The notes below the pieces were generated by a model that saw nothing but the letters and a program-made list of their open reading frames with translations, did no database searches and was not told the origin of the DNA. Shown here in pieces: positions 5,880 to 14,144 of a DNA stretch of 34,956 bases. Position numbers and translations under genes: made by a program. Each line of letters starts with the position of its first letter. The stretch's first letter is position 1. Location: contig JASLFS010000038.1 of assembly GCA_030150505.1 (NCBI GenBank), positions 1 to 34,956 on the forward strand, written 5' to 3'. This DNA comes from Vitreoscilla sp. GTDB taxonomy: Bacteria; Pseudomonadota; Gammaproteobacteria; Burkholderiales; Neisseriaceae.

Positions 5880-7199
5880 TTAACTGTTTAATGATTCCAT
5901 GCGAATCATCACAATTGGTGCTGTAACACGCTCAAAATTCTCAATAGCTTGCATAGCAGCTTTAACATTTTTTTCAAGTGCGGTATGAGTTAAGATAACA
6001 ATCTCAGCATTAACTGATTGATTATTTTCATTAAAACCCTTTTGAATCAATGCTTCAATTGAAATATTGTATTCAGCTAATACACTAGAAATTTGAGCCA
6101 AAACGCCAGGCTCATCGGCTACCTGAACACGCAAGTAATAACTACTAATAATTTCGTCCATTGGCAAAACAGGCATGTCTTTCACTTGACCAGCTTGGAA
6201 TGCCAAATGTGGAACACGATGCTCTGGATCTGCCGAAATTAAACGACTAACATCAATAATATCTGCAACAACCGCACTGGCAGTTGGCAATGCGCCTGCG
6301 CCTGCGCCGTAATGCAATGTTGCGCCAACCATATCGCCTTTAACCAGAACCGCATTCATAACGCCATTCACATTAGCGATTAAGCGACTTTCTGGAATCA
6401 AAGTTGGATGAACTCGCAATTCAATGCCTTTTTCCGTTTTACGGGTAATGCCCAATAATTTAACACGGTAACCAAGTTCTTCAGCGTAAGAGATATCTTT
6501 GCCTTCTAGCTTACTAATTCCCTCTAAGTAGCATTTCTCAAAGCTGACAGGCGTACCAAAAGCCAAAGCTGACATAATGGTAATTTTATGGCCAGCATCA
6601 TGTCCTTCAATATCAAATGTTGGATCTGCTTCAGCATAACCCAGTTTTTGGGCTTCCTGGAGAACATCGGCAAAATCACTGCCTTTTTCACGCATTTCAC
6701 TTAAGATAAAGTTACTTGTGCCATTAATAATGCCAGCAATCCATTCAATATTATTTGCAGCCAATCCTTCTCGCAATGACTTGATAATAGGAATACCACC
6801 AGCCACAGCTGCTTCGAACATGACAACAACGTTTTTTTCTTCGGCCTTAGCAAAAATTTCATTGCCGTACTCTGCCAATAATTTTTTATTTGCAGTCACA
6901 ACGTGTTTGCCATTTTCAATCGCTTGAAGAACCAAATCTTTTGCTAGCGTACTTCCACCAATCAATTCCACCACGATATCGATTTCTGGATGATTGACTA
7001 CAGCAAAGGTGTCTGTCGTTAATATAGTCGTTTCAGGGCAAATACCTTGCATTTGATCCAAATGACGACTTGCTGCCATGAAAATATTGATATCACGACC
7101 CAAACGGCGAGAAATCTCTGATGCATTTTGTTGTAATACTTTGGCAGTTCCACCGCCAACAGTACCCAAACCAAGAATACCGATATTAATTGGCTTCAT
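5880..7199 (-). CDS. hom: Homoserine dehydrogenase
   Basis: A 439-residue enzyme reducing aspartate semialdehyde to homoserine with NAD(P)H, the branch point to threonine and methionine. The N-terminal Rossmann motif GLGTVGGGT is at residues 10-18; the central catalytic domain includes the segment AAVAGGIPIIKSLREGLAAN and GIINGTSNFIL; a C-terminal ACT domain (about 350-430, VADEPGVLAQISSVL) is the site of feedback control by threonine in this family. The length equals that of standalone bacterial Hom proteins, with no fused aspartokinase. AAGGAG precedes the ATG. It is divergent from the Mth938 gene. Confidence 0.97.
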   Translation of the reverse strand: MKPINIGILGLGTVGGGTAKVLQQNASEISRRLGRDINIFMAASRHLDQMQGICPETTILTTDTFAVVNHPEIDIVVELIGGSTLAKDLVLQAIENGKHVVTANKKLLAEYGNEIFAKAEEKNVVVMFEAAVAGGIPIIKSLREGLAANNIEWIAGIINGTSNFILSEMREKGSDFADVLQEAQKLGYAEADPTFDIEGHDAGHKITIMSALAFGTPVSFEKCYLEGISKLEGKDISYAEELGYRVKLLGITRKTEKGIELRVHPTLIPESRLIANVNGVMNAVLVKGDMVGATLHYGAGAGALPTASAVVADIIDVSRLISADPEHRVPHLAFQAGQVKDMPVLPMDEIISSYYLRVQVADEPGVLAQISSVLAEYNISIEALIQKGFNENNQSVNAEIVILTHTALEKNVKAAMQAIENFERVTAPIVMIRMESLNS

Positions 7200-7314
7200 T
7201 TACACTCCTTGTTCAGCCTTTTATGCTTTGTTAGTATTGAGTAAGTTAAACATAACATCCTAGCTTAAATAGGTTAAAATTGCACTCACTTTACACATTT
7301 AAAAGAGGTTTATC

Positions 7315-7689
7315 ATGGAGTTCACTGAACACAAAGGTGAAAATTTAATTAACATTGATAATTACGAAAATGAAAAAATTATTATTAATGAACAAGCCCA
7401 TGATGGCGTATTGGCGCTATATGGCGAACAACTAGAACAAGCATCAATTCACTCTTTTTCTCAATTAAATGAAGAATTCTTTCAAGAAACATTTAACAGC
7501 GAAGTATTGCCTGAAATTATTTTAATTGGTACTGGGCTGACCCAACAATTTCTTCATCCAAGAATTACTGCTTTTTTATCACAAAAAGGCATCGGCGTTG
7601 AAGTCATGGCAACTGCACCGGCTTGTCGAACTTTTAATATATTACAAAGTGAAAATCGTAAAGTTTGGGCCTTGTTATTCACTCAATAA
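7315..7689 (+). CDS. Mth938-domain (DUF498) protein
   Basis: A 124-residue protein with the conserved block EIILIGTGLTQQFLHPRITA, then GIGVEVMATAPACRTFNIL, the hallmark of the Mth938-like family. Homologues include the mitochondrial complex I assembly factor NDUFAF3, but the bacterial role is not established. AAGAGG lies before the ATG. It is divergent from hom across 115 bp, and precedes the separately promoted queF unit. Confidence 0.85.
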   Translation: MEFTEHKGENLINIDNYENEKIIINEQAHDGVLALYGEQLEQASIHSFSQLNEEFFQETFNSEVLPEIILIGTGLTQQFLHPRITAFLSQKGIGVEVMATAPACRTFNILQSENRKVWALLFTQ

Positions 7690-7722
7690 TTGAAAACAAC
7701 CAAATAACAAACAATGTAAGAC

Positions 7723-7746
7723 AAGCAAAATTTGCTTTGTTATAAT
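7723..7746 (+). promoter_or_regulatory. Extended -10 promoter of queF with overlapping palindrome
   Basis: TATAAT at 7741-7746 is preceded by TG at 7738-7739, an extended -10, with no good -35. The inverted repeat AAGCAAA (7723-7729) / TTTGCTT (7731-7737) abuts it and may be an operator. Transcription would start near 7753, just upstream of the preQ1 aptamer. Confidence 0.5.
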
Positions 7747-7765
7747 GCTAGCCAATTTTTATTAA

Positions 7766-7806
7766 TCCTGTGGTTCGAAATCCTCCCACAATAAAAAACT
7801 AAGGAA
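7766..7806 (+). promoter_or_regulatory. preQ1-I riboswitch controlling queF translation
   Basis: The P1 stem TGTGG (7769-7773) / CCACA (7786-7790) encloses a loop starting TTC and ending in C, as in the class I aptamer. The A-rich tail ATAAAAAACTAAGGA (7791-7805) matches the conserved preQ1-I consensus. The loop bases TCCT (7781-7784) can pair with AGGA (7802-7805), which is the ribosome binding site of queF, so ligand binding should hide the site and block translation. No terminator is visible, so control is most likely translational. Confidence 0.88.
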
Positions 7807-7811
7807 TAATC

Positions 7812-8291
7812 ATGCGTTCAACAGATTCGTTAGACGGCGTTACCTTACTTGGTCAAAATGGCACGACTTACCAAGATACTTATCACCCTCAAGTTCTAGA
7901 AACTTTTAATAACCTACATCCGAATAATGACTATTTGGTAAAATTCATTTGTCCAGAATTTACTAGTTTATGTCCAATTACGGGACAACCTGACTTTGCT
8001 ACGATTCATATTGCCTATGTACCTAATCAAAAAATGGTTGAAAGTAAGTCATTAAAACTTTATTTATTCAGCTTCCGCAATCAAGGTGATTTTCATGAGG
8101 ATTGCGTTAATATCATTAAGAAAGATTTGGTGAAATTAATGCAGCCTAAATACCTTGAAGTAACAGGTGTATTTACCCCTCGTGGCGGGATTGCAATCCA
8201 TCCATTTGCCAACTATGGCGAACCTGGCAGCATTTGGGAACAAAGAGCAAGCGAGCGTTTATTAAACCAAGCTTTTAATGCTTCAGTATAA
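7812..8291 (+). CDS. queF: NADPH-dependent 7-cyano-7-deazaguanine (preQ0) reductase QueF
   Basis: A 159-residue, short-form (YkvM-type) QueF that reduces preQ0 to preQ1 in queuosine biosynthesis. The nucleophile Cys54 and acid Asp61 lie in SLCPITGQPDF, and the substrate-binding Glu77 in VESKSLKLYLFSFRN; HED at 95-97 completes the site. The length matches the unimodular family, not the longer E. coli form. It is preceded by a preQ1-I riboswitch and followed after 8 nt by the precursor transporter, so the two form one feedback-controlled operon. Confidence 0.97.
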   Translation: MRSTDSLDGVTLLGQNGTTYQDTYHPQVLETFNNLHPNNDYLVKFICPEFTSLCPITGQPDFATIHIAYVPNQKMVESKSLKLYLFSFRNQGDFHEDCVNIIKKDLVKLMQPKYLEVTGVFTPRGGIAIHPFANYGEPGSIWEQRASERLLNQAFNASV

Positions 8292-8299
8292 GGATTCTC

Positions 8300-8956
8300 A
8301 TGCAATCCTTACAATTAAGCTTAAATAGCGAACAATATCGCAAAGCATTGTTGTGGCTATCTTTTTGGCACATTACAGTTATTACAGTCAGCAACTATTT
8401 GGTTCAGTTCCCATTCAGTATTGGTTTCATTGACAGTACCTGGGGAGCATTTACCTTCCCCTTTATTTTTATTACCACTGATTTAACAGTTCGTATTTTT
8501 GGCTCATCATTGGCAAGAAAAATTATTTTTTATGTCATGATGCCAGCCTTATTAATATCCTATGTTCTATCAGTTTTGTTTCATCAAGGACAATGGCAAG
8601 GCTTCTCAACATTAGCCAGCGTCAATACGTTTGTTGCCAGAATTGCCTTAGCCAGCTTTTCTGCATATGTTGTTGGCCAATTAATGGATATCACGGTCTT
8701 TAACCGCTTAAGACAATTACCACAATGGTGGGTTGCACCATTTGCTGCAGCCATTATTGGCAATGCCATTGATACTTTGGTTTTCTTCGCTGTTGCTTTT
8801 TACCAAAGTACCGATGCATTCATGGCGGCTACTTGGCCTAAGATTGCTTTGATTGATTATGCTGTTAAAATTCTAATTTGTAGCTTATTCTTCTTACCAT
8901 TATATGGAATTATGCTGAATATTTTACAAAGAAAATTAATCACCACAAAGGCATAA
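8300..8956 (+). CDS. yhhQ: Queuosine precursor transporter YhhQ
   Basis: A 218-residue integral membrane protein of the ECF/VUT_1 (DUF165) family with about six spans. The motif FPFSIGFIDSTWGAFTFPF followed by TTDLTVRIFGSSLARKI is the family signature, and AIIGNAIDTLVFF a second. Such proteins import preQ0 or preQ1. It starts 8 nt after queF with a weak AGGA-type site and would be controlled by the same riboswitch, which fits ligand uptake and reduction being switched off together. Confidence 0.93.
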   Translation: MQSLQLSLNSEQYRKALLWLSFWHITVITVSNYLVQFPFSIGFIDSTWGAFTFPFIFITTDLTVRIFGSSLARKIIFYVMMPALLISYVLSVLFHQGQWQGFSTLASVNTFVARIALASFSAYVVGQLMDITVFNRLRQLPQWWVAPFAAAIIGNAIDTLVFFAVAFYQSTDAFMAATWPKIALIDYAVKILICSLFFLPLYGIMLNILQRKLITTKA

Positions 8957-9010
8957 GCTGCCTTGTGGCGATATCAATAATGCCATTTCATAGAAACAGC
9001 ATATACAAAA

Positions 9011-9040
9011 AAAGCCAATTAAATAGAATTGGCTTTTTTT
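9011..9040. terminator. Terminator after queF-yhhQ
   Basis: AAAGCCAATT (9011-9020) pairs with AATTGGCTTT (9027-9036), with T's to 9040 on the plus strand. It touches the end of the convergent small ORF and may serve it as well. Confidence 0.8.
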
Positions 9041-9227
9041 ACAGCAATCGACCCAAATTTAAAGAACCAGAATCCCCATACCCCTCAATCAGAGATTCAA
9101 TTTCATTTAAAGTATTCCCATAAATACTAAGTGCTAAACGCTTCTCATTCCCTACTAATTCTCGAGAAGACTCTATTTCTTCATATTGCTTTAAAATAGC
9201 ATGTTTAAGAGTTAAAAGATTTTGCAT
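9039..9227 (-). CDS. Small 62-residue protein, unknown
   Basis: The ATG at 9227 is preceded by AGGGG at a good distance; an upstream in-frame ATG at 9245 has none. The product (MQNLLTLKHAILKQYEEIE onward) is charged and predicted as two amphipathic helices, possibly a coiled coil, with no signal peptide or cysteine. It stands alone between two terminators, with room for its own promoter. Family not recognised. The clean start and isolation support a real gene, but the length keeps confidence moderate. Confidence 0.5.
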   Translation of the reverse strand: MQNLLTLKHAILKQYEEIESSRELVGNEKRLALSIYGNTLNEIESLIEGYGDSGSLNLGRLL

Positions 9228-9266
9228 AATTTTCCCCTGATACATATCTTTATAGTATTAAAATGA

Positions 9267-9300
9267 AAATAAGCCAGTCTAACGACTGGCTTATTTCTTT
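9267..9300. terminator. Long-stem terminator after the nitronate monooxygenase-like gene
   Basis: AAATAAGCCAGTC (9267-9279) pairs with GACTGGCTTATTT (9284-9296), a 13-bp stem with loop TAAC. T-rich sequence follows on both strands. Confidence 0.8.
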
Positions 9301-10478
9301 TATGGGCGATGAGAAGAAGCTAATCCATCACCATTTCCTGTTAATAAATACTGTACCGTATCTTTCACACTTTTAATTTTTGGCCCAAATGGCAAAGGAT
9401 CTTTTCCACGGAAAAATAAGCCTTTATTGACTTCTCCACGCCATGCTGCGGCTAATTTCAAATCAATACAAAATTGTCCGATTTTTTCTAATCCATCACG
9501 CAAACCACAAACAGATAAACAATTAATACCTTGTGTACAGCGTCTTTGATCAGCCTTGGCATTATTTTGTAGAATTTCTTCACGCTTTAAATAACTTTTC
9601 AAGAAAGGTGTCATGACGCCACGAGCAGGTAAACCTGCCACAGACATAAACTCAACAACTTCTTCCTTTTCGGCACCCGCTAATGTGTTTTTAAAATTAA
9701 TATGAGCATCGCCTTCTTCTGTTACTGCAAATGCTGTACCAATTTGGACTGCCGAAGCGCCCCACTCTTTTAGTGCTTGGGTTACTTTGCCAAAATGCGC
9801 CATGCCACCAGCCAACACAAATGGAATTTTTTCGCTTTCCAAGCCTAATTTTTTAATTGTCTCTAAAGCTTCATCAATCACTCGTTTAAATTCATAACGC
9901 TCGTCATCTAACCCTTGCACAGTTGCTGCACCTAGGTGTCCAGCTGCATGATTAGGATGCTCAATAATAATGGCATCCGGCAAGCGATTTTTTTTCATCC
10001 AACGCTTTAATACGATACCAATACCGCGTGATTCTGAAAGAATCGGAAACAATGATACTTCTGGGTGATTTTCTGTTAGGTCTGGCAAATCCAAAGGCAA
10101 CCCTGCTCCCATTACAATAGCATGAGCACCCGATTCGCAAGCTTGGCGAACCAAGGCTTGATGATCTTTAACAGCTTTCATCACATTGACAGCAATCATG
10201 CCTCTGCCTTCTGATAATTCTAAAGCCGATTTAATTTCACGATCCAATGCAATTCGGTTCAATCGATCGTAGTTATCTTGTTCTGGTTTTTCTTTCGACA
10301 TTGCCAATAAATCTTCATGCAGATGGCGTAAATCAACGCTCGCAATAGTACCAATGCCGTTTTCTCTAGCAACTGCACTAGAAAGCTTTGAAGCAGAGAT
10401 ACCGACACCCATGCCACCTTGTACAATCGGGATTAACTCTTTGTCTCTAATAACCAAAGGTGAAAATTGGTGTTGCAT
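9300..10478 (-). CDS. Nitronate monooxygenase / 2-nitropropane dioxygenase-like flavoprotein
   Basis: A 392-residue TIM-barrel FMN enzyme. The N-terminal IPIVQGGMGVGIS (residues 16-28), a central VMGAGLPLDLP, the H-x-A-G-H segment, and FVLAGGMAHFGKV with AVQIGTAFAVTEE for phosphate binding are the features of the NPD family, which includes nitronate monooxygenases and FabK-like proteins. The exact substrate is not clear. The C-terminal tail has CTQGINCLSVCGLRDG, a C-x5-C-x3-C group unlike the core family. The ATG at 10478 is used because the longer frame to 10598 encodes an unrelated extension; AGGA lies 9 nt before it, and TATAAT at 10507-10512 on the minus strand may be the -10. Confidence 0.82.
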   Translation of the reverse strand: MQHQFSPLVIRDKELIPIVQGGMGVGISASKLSSAVARENGIGTIASVDLRHLHEDLLAMSKEKPEQDNYDRLNRIALDREIKSALELSEGRGMIAVNVMKAVKDHQALVRQACESGAHAIVMGAGLPLDLPDLTENHPEVSLFPILSESRGIGIVLKRWMKKNRLPDAIIIEHPNHAAGHLGAATVQGLDDERYEFKRVIDEALETIKKLGLESEKIPFVLAGGMAHFGKVTQALKEWGASAVQIGTAFAVTEEGDAHINFKNTLAGAEKEEVVEFMSVAGLPARGVMTPFLKSYLKREEILQNNAKADQRRCTQGINCLSVCGLRDGLEKIGQFCIDLKLAAAWRGEVNKGLFFRGKDPLPFGPKIKSVKDTVQYLLTGNGDGLASSHRP

Positions 10479-10777
10479 AACTTTGTATCCTAATCTGTGT
10501 ATGTTAATTATAAGCAAGTGCTTAAGAAAATTTATGAAAAACTGCTTACCATAAGCTGCGATAGCGGCTATGATTTGGAAGTTTCTCAAAAAGCACATAC
10601 AATGTTACTGTGTATATATTGATTATAGCGCTAGACTCTTTAAAAGACTAGAGTTTTTATTCTATTTTTTTATTTAATTATTTTAAGTTGTTACATGATA
10701 ACTTTTATTTACTTTAATGCAACTCATGAAACAACTACAATAAACCTACTCTGATTCAGATTTGGGCAATCTATTCC

Positions 10778-12352
10778 ATGAAAAAATCTTTAACTTTAGT
10801 GCTGTTAAGCCTTATAGCAGTTTTGGTCTTAATTTTCGGAGCACTTCCCTTTTACTTAGGCATCAAAGCCGAGGAAACCCTTAATGAGCAATACAAGCTG
10901 CTCAGTGAAAACTCTTTTATTGAAGTAACAGAACATACTTACAACCGTAGCTGGTTTTCTGCCGAAGAAAAAACAACTATTCGTCTAAAACCACAGTTTA
11001 TTCAACCTTATACCCAGTCATTACCTGAAAATTTATCAACAATAGCAACATCATCTATTACTTTAGTTAACAAAGTAAAGCATGGTCCCTTTGCTGATGG
11101 TAAATTTGCACGAGCTGTTGTTAATACGCAAATCGAATACAGTGATGATGTCGATAAAAACTTAAAACGTTTTTTTGGCGACCAAAAACCATTGAGTATT
11201 AACAATACATTGAACCTATTTGGTGGCGGTACTGTTGATATTACAATGCCTAGTTTTGATTACGAAGAACTTTCTGGTATCAAGATTGTATGGCAAGGTT
11301 TAAACAGTCAGATTGACTATAAAGGCAACTTCGATGCCTATAAAATTTTAGCTGAAAGTCCTGACTTAAAAATTACCTTGGCCGATAAAGGTGAAGTGAG
11401 CTATGGCAAACTGAAATACACATCATGGACAGAACAAAGCGACTCTAACCTTTCTGTTGGTAATAGCCAATTTAACTTAGGTAGCTTTAAAATCCAATGG
11501 AATGAATCACTTGATTACAACATTCGCTTGAATGAACTAATCAATATGATTACTGACTTACAAATTGGTGCGTTTATTAATCCTACAGGCAGCCTAGAAG
11601 CCAATAGCGTGATGCTTTCAGGCGTTGAATTTACAACTTCAATGGAAGAAAAAGATAAATTCATCAATGCCAAAGGCGCTTTAAAATTTGCTGAGCTAAA
11701 AATGGGCAAGGAACAATATGGTCCTTTGGATTTGTCGATTACTGCTGAACATTTAGATGCGCCGAGTTTATTTGCCCTACGTAGCAAAATTACAGAGATT
11801 GGCAGTAAAGGTTTATCCAATGAAGAGTTGCAAGACCAAATTGTTGAAGCAGCTCGAAATGAAGGTTTACCGTTGTTTACAAACAATCCTAAATTTAAGA
11901 TTAACCAATTTAACCTAACCCTTCCTGAGGGCGATTTTAAAGCATCTGGTTACCTTGCATTTAATCAGCTAACCAAAGATGATTTGGAAAATTTCAGCCA
12001 AATGATTGCTAAAACTGAAGCAGAATTTGATATTTCTTCACCACAAAGAATTATTGAAATTCTGGCTGAAAACCAAGCATCTAAGCTATTTAGCATTGAT
12101 CCTGAAATGGAAAATGCTCCAACCGTGGATGAAATTAAAGAAACCGCTCGCATGATGGTTAATGCAACCATTCAAGGCATGGCAAATGAAGGCTTTGTTA
12201 ATATTAAAAATGGACAAGTCAATTCAGTTTTAAAATTAAAAGACAATCAATTCTTTATGAACAATAAATCATTAACAGATGGTGATAATAGAGAAAATGA
12301 TATTGACCATTTAACTGAAGATTTATACGCAAGCGAAGCATCTGCAAATTAA
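10778..12352 (+). CDS. DUF945 family protein (YdgA-like)
   Basis: A 524-residue protein with an uncleaved N-terminal membrane anchor (about residues 5-27) and a large periplasmic domain. The signature segment TYNRSWFSAEEKTTIRL (about 53-69) is the Y-x-R-x-W-F-S motif of DUF945/YdgA. The rest is beta-rich, like other long periplasmic bridge or AsmA-like proteins, and ends in an acidic tail. The function of the family is not established. The gene is monocistronic, bounded by a 300-bp upstream region and a strong terminator. Confidence 0.85.
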   Translation: MKKSLTLVLLSLIAVLVLIFGALPFYLGIKAEETLNEQYKLLSENSFIEVTEHTYNRSWFSAEEKTTIRLKPQFIQPYTQSLPENLSTIATSSITLVNKVKHGPFADGKFARAVVNTQIEYSDDVDKNLKRFFGDQKPLSINNTLNLFGGGTVDITMPSFDYEELSGIKIVWQGLNSQIDYKGNFDAYKILAESPDLKITLADKGEVSYGKLKYTSWTEQSDSNLSVGNSQFNLGSFKIQWNESLDYNIRLNELINMITDLQIGAFINPTGSLEANSVMLSGVEFTTSMEEKDKFINAKGALKFAELKMGKEQYGPLDLSITAEHLDAPSLFALRSKITEIGSKGLSNEELQDQIVEAARNEGLPLFTNNPKFKINQFNLTLPEGDFKASGYLAFNQLTKDDLENFSQMIAKTEAEFDISSPQRIIEILAENQASKLFSIDPEMENAPTVDEIKETARMMVNATIQGMANEGFVNIKNGQVNSVLKLKDNQFFMNNKSLTDGDNRENDIDHLTEDLYASEASAN

Positions 12353-12369
12353 CTCATCAGGCAAACAAA

Positions 12370-12404
12370 AAAAACCGCACTCTTCAATGAATGCGGTTTT
12401 TTTA
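12370..12404. terminator. Bidirectional terminator between DUF945 and FAH genes
   Basis: AAAAACCGCA (12370-12379) pairs with TGCGGTTTTT (12392-12401); seven T's follow on the plus strand and A-runs precede, so it can serve both convergent genes. Confidence 0.85.
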
Positions 12405-12422
12405 TTGATTCTATCGATGAAA

Positions 12423-13076
12423 TTATGCTGCTACTTTAAAGGTAGCACGAACCTGCCCATGCAAATCCAATTCCAGCTCATCGCCAACATTTAACTCACC
12501 AACACCAGCTGGCGTACCGGTATAAACCAAATCGCCTTTGCGCAAACCATATACTTTGGACAAATGGCTTAACAAATAAGCAACGGGATAAATCATATTT
12601 TCCGTTTTTCCCAATTGTCTTATTTCATCATTAATCTTCAAGCTAAAACTAAGGTCATCAACATCTGCCACTAAATCTTTTGCAATAAAATTCGACACGC
12701 AAGCTGCACCACGGAAGCCTTTACTCTTTAACCAAGGCAATCCTTTGCTTTTTGCAACATCTTGTACATCTCTGGCAGTTAAATCCAAACCAATGCCATA
12801 ACCTGCTATGTAGTTAAATACATCATCCTCTGCAATGTGATTCATATCGTCTTTAATCAAAATAACCAATTCACATTCGTAATGAACATTTTGAGAATAT
12901 GCAGGTAAAACAATGGCATTTCCTTCATTCAAAATGGCGCTAGATGGCTTTAAAAAAACCATTGGCTCGGTAGGTGTAATATTATTGAGTTCTGCAATAT
13001 GTTCAACATAATTGCGACCAATGCAAAAAATATTTTGTATGGCAACACTTTGACCATCAAACTGAATCACATCCAT
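12423..13076 (-). CDS. Fumarylacetoacetate hydrolase family protein (YcgM/FAHD1-like)
   Basis: A 217-residue single-domain FAH enzyme close in layout to E. coli YcgM and human FAHD1, which act on acylpyruvates or tautomerise/decarboxylate oxaloacetate. The fold starts with IFCIGRNYVEHIAEL; metal ligands are Glu67 and Glu69 (HYECELVILI) and Asp98 (GLDLTARDVQ); YTGTPAGVGELNVGDELEL closes the active site. All metal residues are present. The substrate cannot be assigned from sequence. It is divergent from the YbhP-like gene over 261 bp of AT-rich intergenic DNA in which I see no further gene. Confidence 0.9.
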   Translation of the reverse strand: MDVIQFDGQSVAIQNIFCIGRNYVEHIAELNNITPTEPMVFLKPSSAILNEGNAIVLPAYSQNVHYECELVILIKDDMNHIAEDDVFNYIAGYGIGLDLTARDVQDVAKSKGLPWLKSKGFRGAACVSNFIAKDLVADVDDLSFSLKINDEIRQLGKTENMIYPVAYLLSHLSKVYGLRKGDLVYTGTPAGVGELNVGDELELDLHGQVRATFKVAA

Positions 13077-13337
13077 CCTACTCTCCTTGTTTTATGTATT
13101 ATATGTTTTTTAGTAAAAACAGCTCATCATCATACTCCAATTGATTTTTAGCGACCAGTTAGAATTAACCTTAATCGAATCCTAGGTTTAAATTTTTTAA
13201 ATTTAATTAATGAAACATTGAGGAATGATTAATAAGGAATCAATTTAATCTGTTTTAGCCTAACAATCCAACTTGATGCCACAAGTACTTAAGTAAAAAT
13301 GTTACTATATTGTAATATTAACTGAATAATAAATATT

Positions 13338-14105
13338 ATGTCGAATCAACCAGTTCCTATTACCATTACTACTTATAATATCCACAAAGGCATGTCTGCA
13401 TTAAATCGCTTCGCTCAAGTTGAAGACATTGCTAAAGCTTTAAAGAATCTAACCACTGATATTTTGTTTTTACAAGAAGTTCAAGGCTTAAATTTAGACA
13501 GAGCGGTTAAGTTTAATAACTACCCAGATGAAGCCCAATATGATTATTTTGGTGAATATCTGGCTTTTAATCGCTCTTATGGTAAAAATGCTGAATTTCC
13601 AAGTCGCCATCATGGCAATGCTGTATTAAGCCGATTTCCGCTTGACCCTAAGCACAATGTCAATATTACGGTCAATAAACTAGAACACCGTGGCGTTTTG
13701 CATTGTGAAATTTACCCGACCAATTGGACAAAACCTTTGGTTTGCCTTTGTGCGCATTTAAATTTACGCCATGCTGACCGAGTGAAACAATATCAAGCCA
13801 TTAGTGATTATGTTTGTCACACCATTGACCCCACCTTACCTTTAATTTTAGCGGGTGACTTTAATGATTGGAGCCATAAATCTTGTGACAACATTGGCAA
13901 GCTACTCAATATGCAGGAAGTGTTCATGACAAGCTTAGGACATTTACCACGTAGCTTCCCTGCTCGCTTCCCTATTCTGAGCTTGGATAGAATCTATACC
14001 CGAAATTTAGAAATTATTCGTGCCAATGTTCACAATAGTGACCCGTGGCAAAAGTTATCAGATCACTTGCCTCTTAGCGCAACGTTACAATTAAAAAATG
14101 AATAA
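13338..14105 (+). CDS. Endonuclease/exonuclease/phosphatase family protein (YbhP-like)
   Basis: A 255-residue protein of the EEP superfamily, very similar along its length to E. coli YbhP. TYNIHKG (12-18, Asn14), LFLQEVQG (Glu47), GNAVLSRFP, AGDFNDW (Asp174, Asn176) and SDHLPL (Asp242, His243) give the complete metal-dependent phosphodiesterase/nuclease site. No signal peptide is present. The substrate is unknown; members act on nucleic acids, phospholipids or inositol phosphates. It ends at a strong terminator shared with pta. Confidence 0.9.
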   Translation: MSNQPVPITITTYNIHKGMSALNRFAQVEDIAKALKNLTTDILFLQEVQGLNLDRAVKFNNYPDEAQYDYFGEYLAFNRSYGKNAEFPSRHHGNAVLSRFPLDPKHNVNITVNKLEHRGVLHCEIYPTNWTKPLVCLCAHLNLRHADRVKQYQAISDYVCHTIDPTLPLILAGDFNDWSHKSCDNIGKLLNMQEVFMTSLGHLPRSFPARFPILSLDRIYTRNLEIIRANVHNSDPWQKLSDHLPLSATLQLKNE

Positions 14106-14106
14106 A

Positions 14107-14134
14107 AAAAGCGAACATTATGTTCGCTTTTTTT
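14107..14134. terminator. Bidirectional terminator between ybhP-like gene and pta
   Basis: AAAAGCGAACA (14107-14117) pairs with TGTTCGCTTTT (14121-14131), loop TTA, with T's after it and A's before it. Confidence 0.9.
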
Positions 14135-14144
14135 AACAGTAAAA

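Noticed and set aside
7766..7806. A tRNA fragment, because of GGTTCGAAATCC
   Set aside because: The bases belong to the preQ1-I aptamer loop; no acceptor or anticodon arm is present.
9039..9227. Small ORF as part of a toxin-antitoxin pair
   Set aside because: No partner gene is adjacent and both sides are terminators.
10479..10598. N-terminal extension of the nitronate monooxygenase-like protein
   Set aside because: The extension has no family similarity and covers the likely promoter; the ATG at 10478 fits the family start and has AGGA before it.
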